This document shows positions 8,364 to 16,740 of a stretch of 64,000 nucleotides of DNA, one piece after another. Numbering within the stretch: position 1 is the first letter of the stretch; the number at the start of each line of letters is the position of its first letter. The notes under the pieces were generated by a model. The model ran no database searches. It was not told the DNA's origin and worked only from the letters and a program-made list of their open reading frames with translations. A program made the position numbers and the translations under genes. Location of the stretch: NCBI RefSeq assembly GCF_008728635.1, contig NZ_CP044285.1, positions 2,232,001 through 2,296,000 of the forward strand, written 5' to 3'. Origin of the DNA: Hymenobacter baengnokdamensis. Its GTDB lineage: Bacteria > Bacteroidota > Bacteroidia > Cytophagales > Hymenobacteraceae.

Positions 8364-8652
8364 CAGCTGCAAGCCGGCCCGCGGGGTCGGCCAGGGTTGG
8401 CTCACCGGGCTAATCCGCTGCGTAGCTGGCTCAATCAGGTTGCTTTTGGTGGAGCTGCCGGCTGCCCTTCCTTACACCTCACTCATTTCCTGTCTGTTTG
8501 CCCGCCGCTTTGTTGGTTGTGTGGCGCTTTAGCGCTCCGTGTTGTTGGTTTTCCGGCTTGTGGGCCGGGTGGGCAGGGCGCGGCCTGTTTAGGGGCCTGC
8601 CTGAGCCGTTGGGCAGCGGCCCCTGCTACTCTGATTCTTCTTATTCCCCTTT
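8364..8652 (+). promoter_or_regulatory. Long rho leader with pyrimidine-rich stretch
   Basis: About 289 bases lie between the candidate promoter and rho. Bases about 8463-8510 are rich in C and T and poor in G (for example CCTTCCTTACACCTCACTC), the composition expected of a Rho loading site. An overlapping frame (8361-8699) has no family features and is out of frame with rho, so it is not called as a gene. Confidence 0.35.
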
Positions 8653-10809
8653 ATGTACACCCTCAACGAACTAAAGGACCGGCTGCTGTCCGACCTTAAG
8701 GAAATTGCTGAGCAACTGAATGTTGGCAATTTCAAGCGCCTAAGCAAGCAGGACTTGATTTATAAAATTCTCGACCAGCAGGCCGTGCTGCCTACCGACC
8801 AACTGCCCGGCAAAAAGCCCGCTTCGGTTCCCGTCCCGGCCGATGCCGATGCCGGGGTGGCCGACGCCCAGCCGGCCGAGCCCGCCCGCCCGGCGGCCCC
8901 TACCCGCGGCACTCGGGGCGGGGCTGGCCGCCGCCAGCCCGCCGCGCCGATGGCGGAGCAGCCTTTTACCGATGTGGCCGTTGTTGAAACGCCTCAACCT
9001 ACTCGCTTTGAAGTAGTAGCGGCCGATGAGGCAGCTTTGGCTACGGCCTCGGTAGCCGCTGAGGAAGCTACCGTGCCGCCCACCGAAACGAATCCGACGG
9101 CCGAAACGCACTCGGCCGGTGAGAGCGCCCCCCTCCGGCGTGAGCGCCGCGAGCGCGTTGACCGGGCCGGCCGGCCCTTGCCCCGCCGCGACCCTAATCA
9201 GCCCGCCGCTGCCGAAACCACCGATACCCCCGAGGGCAGCTCGGATGGCGAGCAGCCCGCCGTAGAAACCCCAACGGCCGAAACCTACCCCGACCGCCGC
9301 GAAACCCGCGAGCAGCGCTTTGACCGCGAAAACCGGGAGCCCCGCGAGAACCGGGATAACAATCAGCGCCAGGGCCGACCCGAGTTTCGCGAAAACCGGG
9401 AGCCGCGCGAAAACCGCGAGCCCCGCCCCAACGACCAGCCCCGCGAGCAGCGGGTAAATGGCCTGGGTGCCACTGACCAGCCCCGCCTGAGCCGCGAAGA
9501 GCGCTACGCCCAGCGTGAAGCCCAACGCCAGCAGCGCCGCGAAGAGCGCCAGCGCACCGGCGGCGATGGTCAGCCCGTGACCGAGCAAGCAACTGGTAAT
9601 CAACCCGTCGCAGCTAATGGCCAGCTTCAGGAACGCCGCGAAGAAAGCCAGCGCCCGCAGCAGGCCCCGCGCCCGCCCCGCGCCCCTGAGCTCGACCTGG
9701 TGGTGCCCGGCTCGGGCACAATGGAGCTGATGGCCGACGGAGGCTACGGCTTCCTGCGCTCGCCCTACTACAACTACCTCACCTCGCCCGACGACATTTA
9801 CGTGTCGCCGCAGCAGGTGCGGCAGTTTGGTCTCAAGGCCGGCGATACGGTAAGCTGCACCATGCGCCCACCCCGCGAAAGCGAGAAGTATTTTGCCCTC
9901 GTGAACGTAGACAGCATCAATGGCCGTACCGTGGAAGAAGTGCGCGACCGCGTGCCCTTCAACCACTTAACCCCGCTTTTTGCCGACCAGAAGCTCAAGC
10001 TCAGCACCAAGTCTACGCAGGTAAGCACCCGCGTGCTCGACTTATTTGCCCCCATTGGCAAGGGGCAGCGCGGCCTGATTGTAGCCCAGCCCAAAACGGG
10101 TAAGACGGTGCTTTTGCAGGAAATTGCCAATGCGATTTCGGAAAATCACCCCGAGGTATACCTCATTATTCTGCTAATTGACGAGCGCCCCGAGGAAGTA
10201 ACCGACATGGCCCGCTCGGTAAAGGCCGAAGTGCTGTCGTCGACCTTCGACGAGATGGCCGACCGCCACGTAAAAATCGCGGAGCTGGCTCTCGACAAAG
10301 CCCGGCGCCTGGTGGAATGCGGCCACGATGTCGTCATTCTGCTCGACTCCATTACCCGCCTGGCGCGGGCCTACAACACGGTGCAGCCTAGCAGCTCGCG
10401 TATCCTCTCAGGGGGTATCGATGCCGGGGCGCTGCAAAAGCCCAAGCGCTTCTTTGGCGCAGCCCGTAATATCGAAGGACCTGGCTCCCTGACGATTATC
10501 GCTACGGCGCTTATCGAAACTGGCTCCAAGATGGACGAGGTTATCTTCGAAGAATTCAAAGGCACCGGCAACATGGAGCTTCAGCTCGACCGCAAGCTGG
10601 CCAATAAGCGCGTGTTCCCGGCCATCGACATTCCGGCATCCGGCACCCGCCGCGAAGACCTGCTGATGAGCCGCGACGAGCTGAGCCGCGTGTGGGTGCT
10701 GCGTAAGTTCATGACCGACATGAGCGCCACCGAGGCGATGGAATTCCTGAAAGACCGTATGAAAGGCACCAAAGACAACGAAGAATTCCTGCTGGCGATG
10801 AACGGCTAA
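8653..10809 (+). CDS. rho: Transcription termination factor Rho with long disordered insertion
   Basis: Rho is the hexameric RNA helicase that ends transcription. The 718-residue protein starts with the Rho N-terminal helical domain (residues 1-45, [14 protein letters not shown]), continues with about 300 residues of low-complexity, Arg/Glu/Pro/Gln-rich sequence containing repeated [10 protein letters not shown] blocks (roughly residues 200-345), then the cold-shock-like RNA-binding domain from residue 346 ([15 protein letters not shown]), and the ATPase core with Walker A AQPKTGKT at 478-485 and the [14 protein letters not shown] segment. E. coli Rho is 419 residues, so the insertion explains the extra length. 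Insertions of this kind are known in Bacteroidota and in some Actinobacteria and Clostridia, where they affect RNA binding or phase separation. The ATG at 8653 fits the domain start. Confidence 0.95.
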   Translation: MYTLNELKDRLLSDLKEIAEQLNVGNFKRLSKQDLIYKILDQQAVLPTDQLPGKKPASVPVPADADAGVADAQPAEPARPAAPTRGTRGGAGRRQPAAPMAEQPFTDVAVVETPQPTRFEVVAADEAALATASVAAEEATVPPTETNPTAETHSAGESAPLRRERRERVDRAGRPLPRRDPNQPAAAETTDTPEGSSDGEQPAVETPTAETYPDRRETREQRFDRENREPRENRDNNQRQGRPEFRENREPRENREPRPNDQPREQRVNGLGATDQPRLSREERYAQREAQRQQRREERQRTGGDGQPVTEQATGNQPVAANGQLQERREESQRPQQAPRPPRAPELDLVVPGSGTMELMADGGYGFLRSPYYNYLTSPDDIYVSPQQVRQFGLKAGDTVSCTMRPPRESEKYFALVNVDSINGRTVEEVRDRVPFNHLTPLFADQKLKLSTKSTQVSTRVLDLFAPIGKGQRGLIVAQPKTGKTVLLQEIANAISENHPEVYLIILLIDERPEEVTDMARSVKAEVLSSTFDEMADRHVKIAELALDKARRLVECGHDVVILLDSITRLARAYNTVQPSSSRILSGGIDAGALQKPKRFFGAARNIEGPGSLTIIATALIETGSKMDEVIFEEFKGTGNMELQLDRKLANKRVFPAIDIPASGTRREDLLMSRDELSRVWVLRKFMTDMSATEAMEFLKDRMKGTKDNEEFLLAMNG

Positions 10810-10834
10810 GCTGCCGCCAGCTTTATAATGCCAG

Positions 10835-10884
10835 ACGGGCCAAGCGCTATCTCCGCAAAGGAAGTAGGGTTTGGCCCGTTTTAA
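10835..10884 (+). terminator. Probable rho terminator
   Basis: ACGGGCCAA (10835-10843) pairs with TTGGCCCGT (10871-10879), followed by TTTAAT. The 27-base loop is long, so this is a moderate call. Confidence 0.55.
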
Positions 10885-11170
10885 TGCTATTCTCCTTTAT
10901 TGAACAGCTGCTTCTATTATATATAAAGGGTAGAAAGCCGCATGCTTGCAGGCTCTTAATCCTCATCATAGTCTTTCTGGCGCAGCTTGCGACCTGCTGT
11001 AGAGACGCATCTTTGCGTCTCGGAGTTGAACGACTATAACTGCGCGGTTTAATCAACGCCAAGACGCAAAGATGCGTCTCTACAGTGCGCTATACCCTAG
11101 ACTTGCAAACTGCGCTACTATTCGTGGTGAGGTGTTTGAGCAAACGCCCAGCCAGCTGCCCCGCCGCTTT
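10885..11170. other. Intergenic region between convergent rho and ubiA-like genes
   Basis: It holds the nested palindromic repeat at 10997-11085 and no convincing gene; a short minus-strand frame (10847-11062) overlaps the repeat and is rejected. Confidence 0.5.
10997..11085. repeat. Nested palindromic repeat (REPIN-like), GAGACGCATCTTTGCGTCTC type
   Basis: The 24-base arms 10997-11020 and 11062-11085 are perfect inverted copies separated by 41 bases. Each arm is itself a palindrome around AGACGCA...TGCGTCT. This doublet architecture is that of REPINs, pairs of REP sequences mobilised by RAYT transposases; no such enzyme is present in the window. Confidence 0.8.
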
Positions 11171-12052
11171 TTAATGCGATTGGCTCAGTAGCAGCACCGT
11201 AATAAAGGCCGCGCTCAAACATAGCGAAGATACTTTATTCATGCGCATGGTCCACTCAAAGCTGGCCTGGGTGGGGTCGTGCCACGCTACCCAGCACCAG
11301 CGCGAAAACAGTGCCACTACCGGCCCAGTAGCCAGCAAAAACAACAGCAGGCTGCGCGGCTCACCCCGTAGCCAGTAGGTAAAGCCCAGCAGCAGAGCTC
11401 CCGCCAGCAGCCCCACTGCCGCCAATACAAACGTGCCCCGAATACCCAGCCGCAAACTCAGCGTGCGGTCGCCGCGCCGGGCATCTTCCTGGTGCTGATA
11501 GATTTGGGTGAGCGGATAAGAGCCGCAAAGAAACAGGGTGCTCACCAGGGCCAGCTGTAGGTTGGTCGGCTCAAAAAGCTGGGCCGAAGTAGCGCCCGCA
11601 CCCACCTGGGCCATCAAAAAAGTGAAGGCGCCCTGAAATACAACCACTACGGCAGTACTTAGCAAAGGGTATTTCTTGAGGCGAATGCCTTCGTAGCTGT
11701 ATGCTCGGGAAATTAGAATATAGACTATTACCATTGCTGCAAAGGGCCAGCCTACTAGCAGCGACGTCAGCAGCGCCAGGGTTTCGAATAGCCACACCAG
11801 GTGCAGCAATTCGGGCGTCACGGGTGGTGGTGCTTTCAGGCCACCAATACTGCCCTCGTCCTTATCGTAGTAGGAGTTGTAGCCATTGGAGGCCGGATAC
11901 ACCAGCAGGTGCAAAATCGTAAATACCGCGGCCGCCCGGCTCCAGCTAAACGGTTCGCGCAAGGCGCTGAGCCCGAACCAGAACACGGGCATCAAAAACA
12001 GCGAAAACGGCAGGCGCAGCAGCGCAAAAGCTCGGCGGTAGGCGGGCAGCAT
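11171..12052 (-). CDS. UbiA-family prenyltransferase
   Basis: This 293-residue integral membrane protein has about eight hydrophobic segments and both aspartate-rich motifs of UbiA enzymes: the first as NGYNSYYDKDEGSIGG (about residues 55-71) and the second as QHQEDARRGDRTLSLRLG (about 189-206). Such enzymes transfer a prenyl chain from a diphosphate to an acceptor such as a quinone precursor, haem or sugar. ATG 12052 was chosen because the earlier codon at 12124 would overlap the preceding methyltransferase gene and add residues without family similarity. Only 17 bases separate it from that gene, so the two are probably one operon. The acceptor is unknown; it may belong to a quinone or other lipid pathway. 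Confidence 0.8.
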   Translation of the reverse strand: MLPAYRRAFALLRLPFSLFLMPVFWFGLSALREPFSWSRAAAVFTILHLLVYPASNGYNSYYDKDEGSIGGLKAPPPVTPELLHLVWLFETLALLTSLLVGWPFAAMVIVYILISRAYSYEGIRLKKYPLLSTAVVVVFQGAFTFLMAQVGAGATSAQLFEPTNLQLALVSTLFLCGSYPLTQIYQHQEDARRGDRTLSLRLGIRGTFVLAAVGLLAGALLLGFTYWLRGEPRSLLLFLLATGPVVALFSRWCWVAWHDPTQASFEWTMRMNKVSSLCLSAAFITVLLLSQSH

Positions 12053-12069
12053 CGGGCGAAGGTAGCAGG

Positions 12070-12867
12070 CTAGGTAGTGGGATGAGCAGGCCAGCCCACC
12101 AGAAACGTAACGCGCGGCCCCCACCAGTGGCGCAGCTGCCCGGCCTGCCAGTGGTAGCGTCTGGCCGGGTCGGCCTCGTGGGCCAGGGCCAGCAGCTCCT
12201 CCGTAGGGTACATGCGCAGGATAGAAACCACGCCATCCCAGATAGTAGTGAGCGGAATAAGTGGCAGTAGGTAGGTGAACACCAGTCGGCTGAGCCGGAA
12301 AGGCCGAAAAAATGGCGTGAGCAGCAGCTGCGCCACCGGCAGTACCGTGAGCGCCAGCCCGATTTCGAGCCAGCTTTTGGCCGCCCCCTCAAATACGCCA
12401 ATGCCCGTGCCGCCCGCCACGGCATCGCGTAGCAGAGCTCGCGCCTGGGGCGGCGCAAAGTGATGGAAAGCCGAAAAAATAACCCGCAAGCCCGATAGCC
12501 CAGCGGGTACGGCCAGCGCGTCGACGGGTGCCGAATGACCCTGAATAGCTCCGCTGGTGCGCCGCGACACATCGGCCCAGGCAGCTGGCTGCGGGTAGAG
12601 GTCGGTGAGTGTGATGGAAACGTTGGGCAGCTGCTGGTGGCGCAGGGCGGCCAGCACGGTTTCGGTGCCACCGCCCGCGCCCGCCCCCAGCTCCAGCAGC
12701 TGGGTTTGGCCAGTGCGACGCAGGCCCTCGGCCAGTAGCGGGGCCACCGGGCGGTAAGTGCCCAGCCCCGATATCATAAAGCGCAGGTAGTCCATCTGCC
12801 CCGCCCGAATAACGGCCGGAAACCACGGCAGGTCCTCAAACTCGAATAAACGTAGGCGTAGCTTCAC
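12070..12867 (-). CDS. Class I SAM-dependent methyltransferase-like protein
   Basis: The 265-residue protein starts at GTG 12867 with KLRLRLFEFEDLPWFPAVIR and contains the SAM-binding glycine motif LELGAGAGGGTETVL (about residues 53-67), an acidic ITLTDLYPQP strand (SAM ribose contact) and the FSAFHHFAPPQARALLRDA segment. The C-terminal part has hydrophobic stretches around LTVLPVAQLLLTPFF that suggest membrane association. An upstream ATG at 12939 is disfavoured because it falls inside the terminator hairpin of the preceding gene. The pairing with a UbiA prenyltransferase 17 bases downstream suggests prenylation and methylation of one lipid or quinone-like molecule. Substrate unknown. Confidence 0.75.
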   Translation of the reverse strand: MKLRLRLFEFEDLPWFPAVIRAGQMDYLRFMISGLGTYRPVAPLLAEGLRRTGQTQLLELGAGAGGGTETVLAALRHQQLPNVSITLTDLYPQPAAWADVSRRTSGAIQGHSAPVDALAVPAGLSGLRVIFSAFHHFAPPQARALLRDAVAGGTGIGVFEGAAKSWLEIGLALTVLPVAQLLLTPFFRPFRLSRLVFTYLLPLIPLTTIWDGVVSILRMYPTEELLALAHEADPARRYHWQAGQLRHWWGPRVTFLVGWPAHPTT

Positions 12868-12913
12868 AAAAAAGCACTTACGGCGGATAGCCTGCTGGCA
12901 GATAAGAATAAAC

Positions 12914-12964
12914 GAAAAAATCGGGCTATCGGGTGGCATTCACGCCGCCCAATAGCCCGATTTC
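12914..12964 (-). terminator. Terminator of the DUF4197 gene
   Basis: A long hairpin pairs AAATCGGGCTAT at the left with its complement ending near 12963; on the minus strand it is followed by a T run (GATTTTTTCG). It begins 22 bases after the DUF4197 stop codon and overlaps the rejected ATG at 12939. Confidence 0.8.
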
Positions 12965-12985
12965 GCCAGTCGGCCAGCTTGTCTC

Positions 12986-13759
12986 TTAATTACCGCCTAT
13001 TCCGAATACCTTCTTCAGCAGCGAGGTAGTGCGGGCCACCGGATTGGTGCGGATATCCGCTTCCTCCTGAGCAATAAGCGTAAACAACCCATCAATGGCC
13101 TTGCCGGTAGCATATTGGTTGAGGTCGGTTTGCACCGGCGTTACGAGCGGCAGCTTGTTGTAGGTAGTGGTAAGGGTGGAATAATACCGGGTAGCTTCCA
13201 CTTTATCAAGGCTTTGCTGCATGATGGGCATAAAGGCCGTGGTGAGCTGCGAGGTAGTGGTGCGCTTGAGGTATTGAGTAGCCGCATCTTTCTGGCCAGT
13301 CAGGATATTCCACACATCAGTGAAAGTCAGCTGCTTAATGGCGTTAATAAATATCGGCTTGGCGCTCTTGGCCGCATCTTCCGCGCCCCGGTTCAGCGAC
13401 AGCTCAAACTTATCGACCTGGCTACCCAGCCCGATGCTGCGCAGGGTAGTGGCTACCTTCTGCGCATCGGGCGGGAAGGGAATATGAATGAGCTTATTCA
13501 GGTTGAAGCCGTCAGTCTGCGAAGCCTGGTCCGAGCCCTTCGAAATACCCTGAATCAATGCTTCTTTCAGCCCGTTGGCCGCTTCCGTATTGGTGAGGCC
13601 ACTCACGCCGGTTGTGGTGGTAGTAGTGGTGGTAGTCGTGGTTTTTTTGGTGCTCGGCAGCTTAAAGCCGCCCAGGCCAGGAATGGTAATAGTTTGGGCC
13701 ACAGCTGCCTGTGCAAAGCTGCCAAGCACAAGCAGGGCGAGCAGAAAACGATTAGTCAT
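12986..13759 (-). CDS. DUF4197 domain secreted protein with a polythreonine linker
   Basis: The 257-residue protein has a signal peptide (MTNRFLLALLVLGSFAQAAVAQ), a short region with the tract KKT11G (about residues 38-51) and then the DUF4197 domain (NGLKEALIQGISKGSDQASQ, FPPDAQKVATTLRSIGLG, FTDVWNILTGQKDAATQYLK, FMPIMQQSLDKVEA). The start 13759 coincides with the signal peptide; the longer frame to 13918 has no family features. The function of DUF4197 is unknown; it is found in periplasmic proteins of Bacteroidota and Proteobacteria. The threonines use mixed ACN codons, so the tract is not a simple microsatellite. The gene is divergent from the membrane protein/regulator operon at 14002. 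Confidence 0.85.
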   Translation of the reverse strand: MTNRFLLALLVLGSFAQAAVAQTITIPGLGGFKLPSTKKTTTTTTTTTTTGVSGLTNTEAANGLKEALIQGISKGSDQASQTDGFNLNKLIHIPFPPDAQKVATTLRSIGLGSQVDKFELSLNRGAEDAAKSAKPIFINAIKQLTFTDVWNILTGQKDAATQYLKRTTTSQLTTAFMPIMQQSLDKVEATRYYSTLTTTYNKLPLVTPVQTDLNQYATGKAIDGLFTLIAQEEADIRTNPVARTTSLLKKVFGIGGN

Positions 13760-13967
13760 AAGTAAAAAAGAAGTCGGAGAGCAACAAAGGAAGTGCCAGG
13801 CAACCCAGCTAGCACAGGTAGTAACCCCTGCGGCGGCCAGGTGCCAGCGCTTAGCCAAAACATGTACCAAACTCTGTAAAGTTTGGAATGCCACCGGCCA
13901 GAAATAAGCTGCAAGCAATTTTAAGAAAAAAATAAAGCCGTAGCCTGACTATATGGCCCGAATATAC

Positions 13968-13990
13968 TAGCTTTGCGTCACAAAGTACTT
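13968..13990 (+). promoter_or_regulatory. -7 box plus CTTTG/CAAAG element before the regulator operon
   Basis: TAGCTTTG (13968-13975) matches the -7 consensus and overlaps the 20-base element CTTTGCGTCACAAAGTACTT (13971-13990), which has CTTTG-N5-CAAAG symmetry. The element recurs before the DUF4173 gene (15051-15070) and is a candidate operator for the winged-helix protein encoded here. Confidence 0.5.
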
Positions 13991-14001
13991 CAATCGCTTG
14001 C

Positions 14002-14667
14002 ATGAAGCCCGCCGCCCAAGACCCCCTGGCTCAGCTTACTGAGATTCGCGCCATTATGGAACGCAGCTCGCGCTTTCTGTCGCTGAGCGGCTTGAGTGGG
14101 GTAGGAGCGGGCGTGGTGGCGCTGGTGGGCACAGCCGTGGGCAATTATTACCTGACCATTCAGGCGCTGCAACACAACTACCGCGAACTGGCCCAGAGTA
14201 CCGTAAGCGAGCGCTGGCAGATGCTTCCATTCCTGCTGGGGCTATCGTTGGCGATGATAGGCGCGGCGCTGCTGGTAGCCGCGTTTTTTACATTACGCCG
14301 CACCCGACGCGAGGGACTGCGCTCACTCTGGACGGCCCCCGCCCGACGCCTGCTGGCCGCCCTGCTCATTCCGCTGGCCGCAGGCGGGCTTTTCTGCCTC
14401 AAACTCTACCTTACGGGCGCCCCTGAGCTGGTAATCCCCGGCATGCTGGTATTCTACGGACTGGCTTTGCTCAACGGCAGCAAATACACCCTCGATGAAA
14501 TTAAATACCTGGGCCTTTGGCAAGTAGGCCTGGGCCTGGTGGCCGTGCTGCTGCCCGAGCATGGCCTGCTGCTGTTCGGGCTGGGCTTTGGCCTGGGGCA
14601 CATCTTCTATGGCCTGCTGCTGTATACTCGTTATGAGCGCCCAAGCCGGGCGAACTTTACCGACTAG
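14002..14667 (+). CDS. Multi-pass membrane protein of regulator operon
   Basis: This 221-residue protein has about six hydrophobic segments (for example LSGVGAGVVALVGTAVG, LPFLLGLSLAMIGAALLVAAFF, LLAALLIPLAAGGLFCLKLYL, LVIPGMLVFYGLALL) and ends with a short charged tail. It begins with a short cytoplasmic helix LAQLTEIRAIMERSSRFLSLSG seen in similar Bacteroidota proteins encoded next to small winged-helix regulators. No catalytic motif is visible and the role is unknown. Its stop codon overlaps the start of the regulator gene by one base (TAGTG), so the two are translationally coupled; a sensor or partner role for the regulator is inference only. Confidence 0.7.
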   Translation: MKPAAQDPLAQLTEIRAIMERSSRFLSLSGLSGVGAGVVALVGTAVGNYYLTIQALQHNYRELAQSTVSERWQMLPFLLGLSLAMIGAALLVAAFFTLRRTRREGLRSLWTAPARRLLAALLIPLAAGGLFCLKLYLTGAPELVIPGMLVFYGLALLNGSKYTLDEIKYLGLWQVGLGLVAVLLPEHGLLLFGLGFGLGHIFYGLLLYTRYERPSRANFTD

Positions 14668-14960
14668 TGAAGTACGCCATCCACACTCTCAACAAAGCTT
14701 TTGACCACCGGGTACGCCTCGGCGTAATGGCGGTGCTGTTGGCCAACGAACTGGTGAGCTTCAATGACTTAAAAGAAAGCCTCGACCTCACCGATGGCAA
14801 CCTGGCCTCGCACGTTTCGGCCCTCGAAAAAGCAGGCTATGTGCTGGTTAGCAAGCAGTTTATTGGGAAAAAACCGAATACCACCTACACCGCCACGGCA
14901 GCGGGTAAGCAAGCCTTTCAGGAGCATTTGGCCGCGCTGGAGAAGCTGCTGCGCGGATAG
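14667..14960 (+). CDS. Winged-helix transcriptional regulator (PF13601/ArsR-MarR-like)
   Basis: The 97-residue protein is almost entirely one winged-helix domain: FDHRVRLGVMAVLLANE, then FNDLKESLDLTDGNLASHVSALEKAGYV (helix-turn-helix) and the wing KQFIGKKPNTTYTATAAGKQAF. It resembles the short stand-alone regulators that Bacteroidota pair with membrane proteins. It has no visible ligand or sensor domain. GTG at 14667 overlaps the stop of the preceding gene. The shared CTTTG/CAAAG element before this operon and before the DUF4173 gene is the obvious candidate binding site, which would make the regulator autoregulatory; this is untested. Confidence 0.85.
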   Translation: MKYAIHTLNKAFDHRVRLGVMAVLLANELVSFNDLKESLDLTDGNLASHVSALEKAGYVLVSKQFIGKKPNTTYTATAAGKQAFQEHLAALEKLLRG

Positions 14961-15050
14961 CGCCGCACTGATAAGCAGTAATGTTAAGAAGCTTACGTAT
15001 TCAGCCCCAACAAATCAGTCCGCTACAAGCGGTTTTTTTACCCATTTATA

Positions 15051-15070
15051 CTTTGCCTAACAAAGTTCTT
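15051..15070 (+). promoter_or_regulatory. CTTTG/CAAAG element before the DUF4173 gene
   Basis: CTTTGCCTAACAAAGTTCTT agrees with the element at 13971-13990 at 16 of 20 positions or better and ends 5 bases before the ATG at 15076. It overlaps a -7-like TATACTTTG. Confidence 0.5.
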
Positions 15071-15075
15071 TCAAC

Positions 15076-16722
15076 ATGAACCCATCCATTCCCTGGGGCG
15101 CGAAAGCCCCCGCCGCCGCGCCGGCTTTCCGGCTCTCCGTGCTGCTAAGCAGCCTGCTGGCTTCGGCCACCGTGCTGAGCGATTATTTGTTCTGGCACGA
15201 GTCGACCGGGATGAATGTGCTGGCTTACATGGTGTTTCTGGTGGGAGCACACCTGGTAGTGCTGCCGCGCCACGCGCCGGTACGGCGCACGCTGAGGTTT
15301 TGGGTAGCGGCGCTGGGCTGCGTAGGGAGCGGGGCGCTGGTAGCCTGGTACGGCTCGGGGGCAGCCCTGCTGGCGGCGCTGGCTTCGGGCTTGCTGCTGG
15401 TGGGGCTGGTAAACCAGCCATCGCTGCAGCTGGTGGCCTCGGCGGTGCTCACGGCGGCCCTGGGCGTGCTGCCGGCCGTGGCGGCGGTGCTGGGCAGCGT
15501 GCGAGCGCCCGGCCAGGTAGGGCCACAGCTGCGGCGCGCGTGGTTTTATGGGCGCCTGCTGCTGGTACCACTGCTGGCGCTGGGAATATTTCAGGTCTTA
15601 TTTGCGGTGGCAAATCCGCAGTATGGCGCGCTTTCGGCCCGCTTGTGGGCAGTAGCAGCCCACTGGCTGGCGCGGCTATTGGATACTATCTCGGTGCCGC
15701 ACCTGCTTTTTCTGGTGCTGTGTGGGGTGGGGGCGGCGGGCGCGCTGGTAACGGTGCCCGTGCATACTCTGAGCGACCGGGAGGCCCGTTTTGGGGAGTT
15801 TGTGCGGCGTCAGCGCGACCGGGTGGCCTCGCTGGGCGTGCGGCGGCCCGATTTTGGGCTCACTACCCGGCGGCTGCCCGACCTGCGCAAGGAGTGGCTG
15901 GCGGCCGTGGTGAGCTTTGGCCTGCTCAATGGCCTGCTACTGGTAGTGAACGTGGTAGATATCCGCTGGCTGTGGTTTGGCTTCGTGCCCGCGACGGGCT
16001 TCGACCTCACACAGTTTGTGCACGAGGGCACTTACGTGCTGATTTTTAGTATTCTGCTGGCGGCGGGCATTATGCTGTGGTTTTTCCGGCGCAACCTGAA
16101 TTTCTACCAGCCGGGCCTGCCGCTGCTGCGCTGGGGCGCTACGCTGTGGGTGGTGCAAAACGTGGTACTGGCCGGGTCGGTAGCGCTGCGCAATTACTAC
16201 TATATCAGCTATACCGGGCTGGCTTACAAGCGTATCGGGGTGTATGCCTTTCTGCTGCTCACGGTATTCGGACTGGGCACGCTGCTGCTCAAAATCTGGC
16301 AGCGCCGCTCGGCCTTCAGCCTCGTGCGCCTCAATTCGTGGGCGGCTTATGCGGTAATGCTGCTACTGGCGGCCGGCAACTGGGAAAGCTGGATTGCCGA
16401 CTACAACCTGCAAGCCCGCTTTTCGCGCCTGGATATAGGGTTTTTGCTGAATATGCCGCCCCGCGTGCTGCCGGTGCTGGCCGCCCGCGCACAGCTGATT
16501 AGCCAGGCCAAAGAGCTGGTTGTGGAAGACGAGTACGGCGTTTTCCGGCCCGTGAGCCCGGCCGCCGCGCAGCGGCTGCTCCGTGCCCGCCTGGCCGGGT
16601 TCCGGGCCGGGTACCCGGCCCGGAACTGGCAGAGCCGGACCATCGCGGCCGGGCAGGCCTACAAGGAGCTGACCGCTCACCTTGGGCCACCTGCCGGAGC
16701 AGCCGACCTGGCCCGGAAGTAA
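15076..16722 (+). CDS. DUF4173 (DUF4153-like) multi-pass membrane protein
   Basis: The 548-residue protein has 11-13 predicted membrane segments covering most of its length and ends in a soluble tail of about 110 residues (NWESWIADYNLQARFSRLDIGFLL onward). The arrangement and the motifs TGMNVLAYMVFL near the start and RNYYYISYTGLAYKRIGVYAFLL in the middle are those of DUF4173 proteins, whose function is unknown. It lies 115 bases after the regulator gene and shares its putative operator, so it may belong to the same regulon. The radical SAM gene follows after 18 bases on the same strand and may be cotranscribed. Confidence 0.8.
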   Translation: MNPSIPWGAKAPAAAPAFRLSVLLSSLLASATVLSDYLFWHESTGMNVLAYMVFLVGAHLVVLPRHAPVRRTLRFWVAALGCVGSGALVAWYGSGAALLAALASGLLLVGLVNQPSLQLVASAVLTAALGVLPAVAAVLGSVRAPGQVGPQLRRAWFYGRLLLVPLLALGIFQVLFAVANPQYGALSARLWAVAAHWLARLLDTISVPHLLFLVLCGVGAAGALVTVPVHTLSDREARFGEFVRRQRDRVASLGVRRPDFGLTTRRLPDLRKEWLAAVVSFGLLNGLLLVVNVVDIRWLWFGFVPATGFDLTQFVHEGTYVLIFSILLAAGIMLWFFRRNLNFYQPGLPLLRWGATLWVVQNVVLAGSVALRNYYYISYTGLAYKRIGVYAFLLLTVFGLGTLLLKIWQRRSAFSLVRLNSWAAYAVMLLLAAGNWESWIADYNLQARFSRLDIGFLLNMPPRVLPVLAARAQLISQAKELVVEDEYGVFRPVSPAAAQRLLRARLAGFRAGYPARNWQSRTIAAGQAYKELTAHLGPPAGAADLARK

Positions 16723-16740
16723 GTTTTTTTCGCTATTGCC

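Noticed and set aside
8361..8699. 113-codon open frame before rho
   Set aside because: It overlaps the rho start in another frame, has no family features and lies in a GC-rich stretch where long frames occur by chance.
10847..11062. 71-codon frame after rho on the minus strand
   Set aside because: It covers part of the REPIN-like repeat and the rho terminator.
12868..12939. Upstream ATG giving a longer methyltransferase
   Set aside because: The ATG lies within the terminator hairpin of the previous gene and the extra residues do not match the family.
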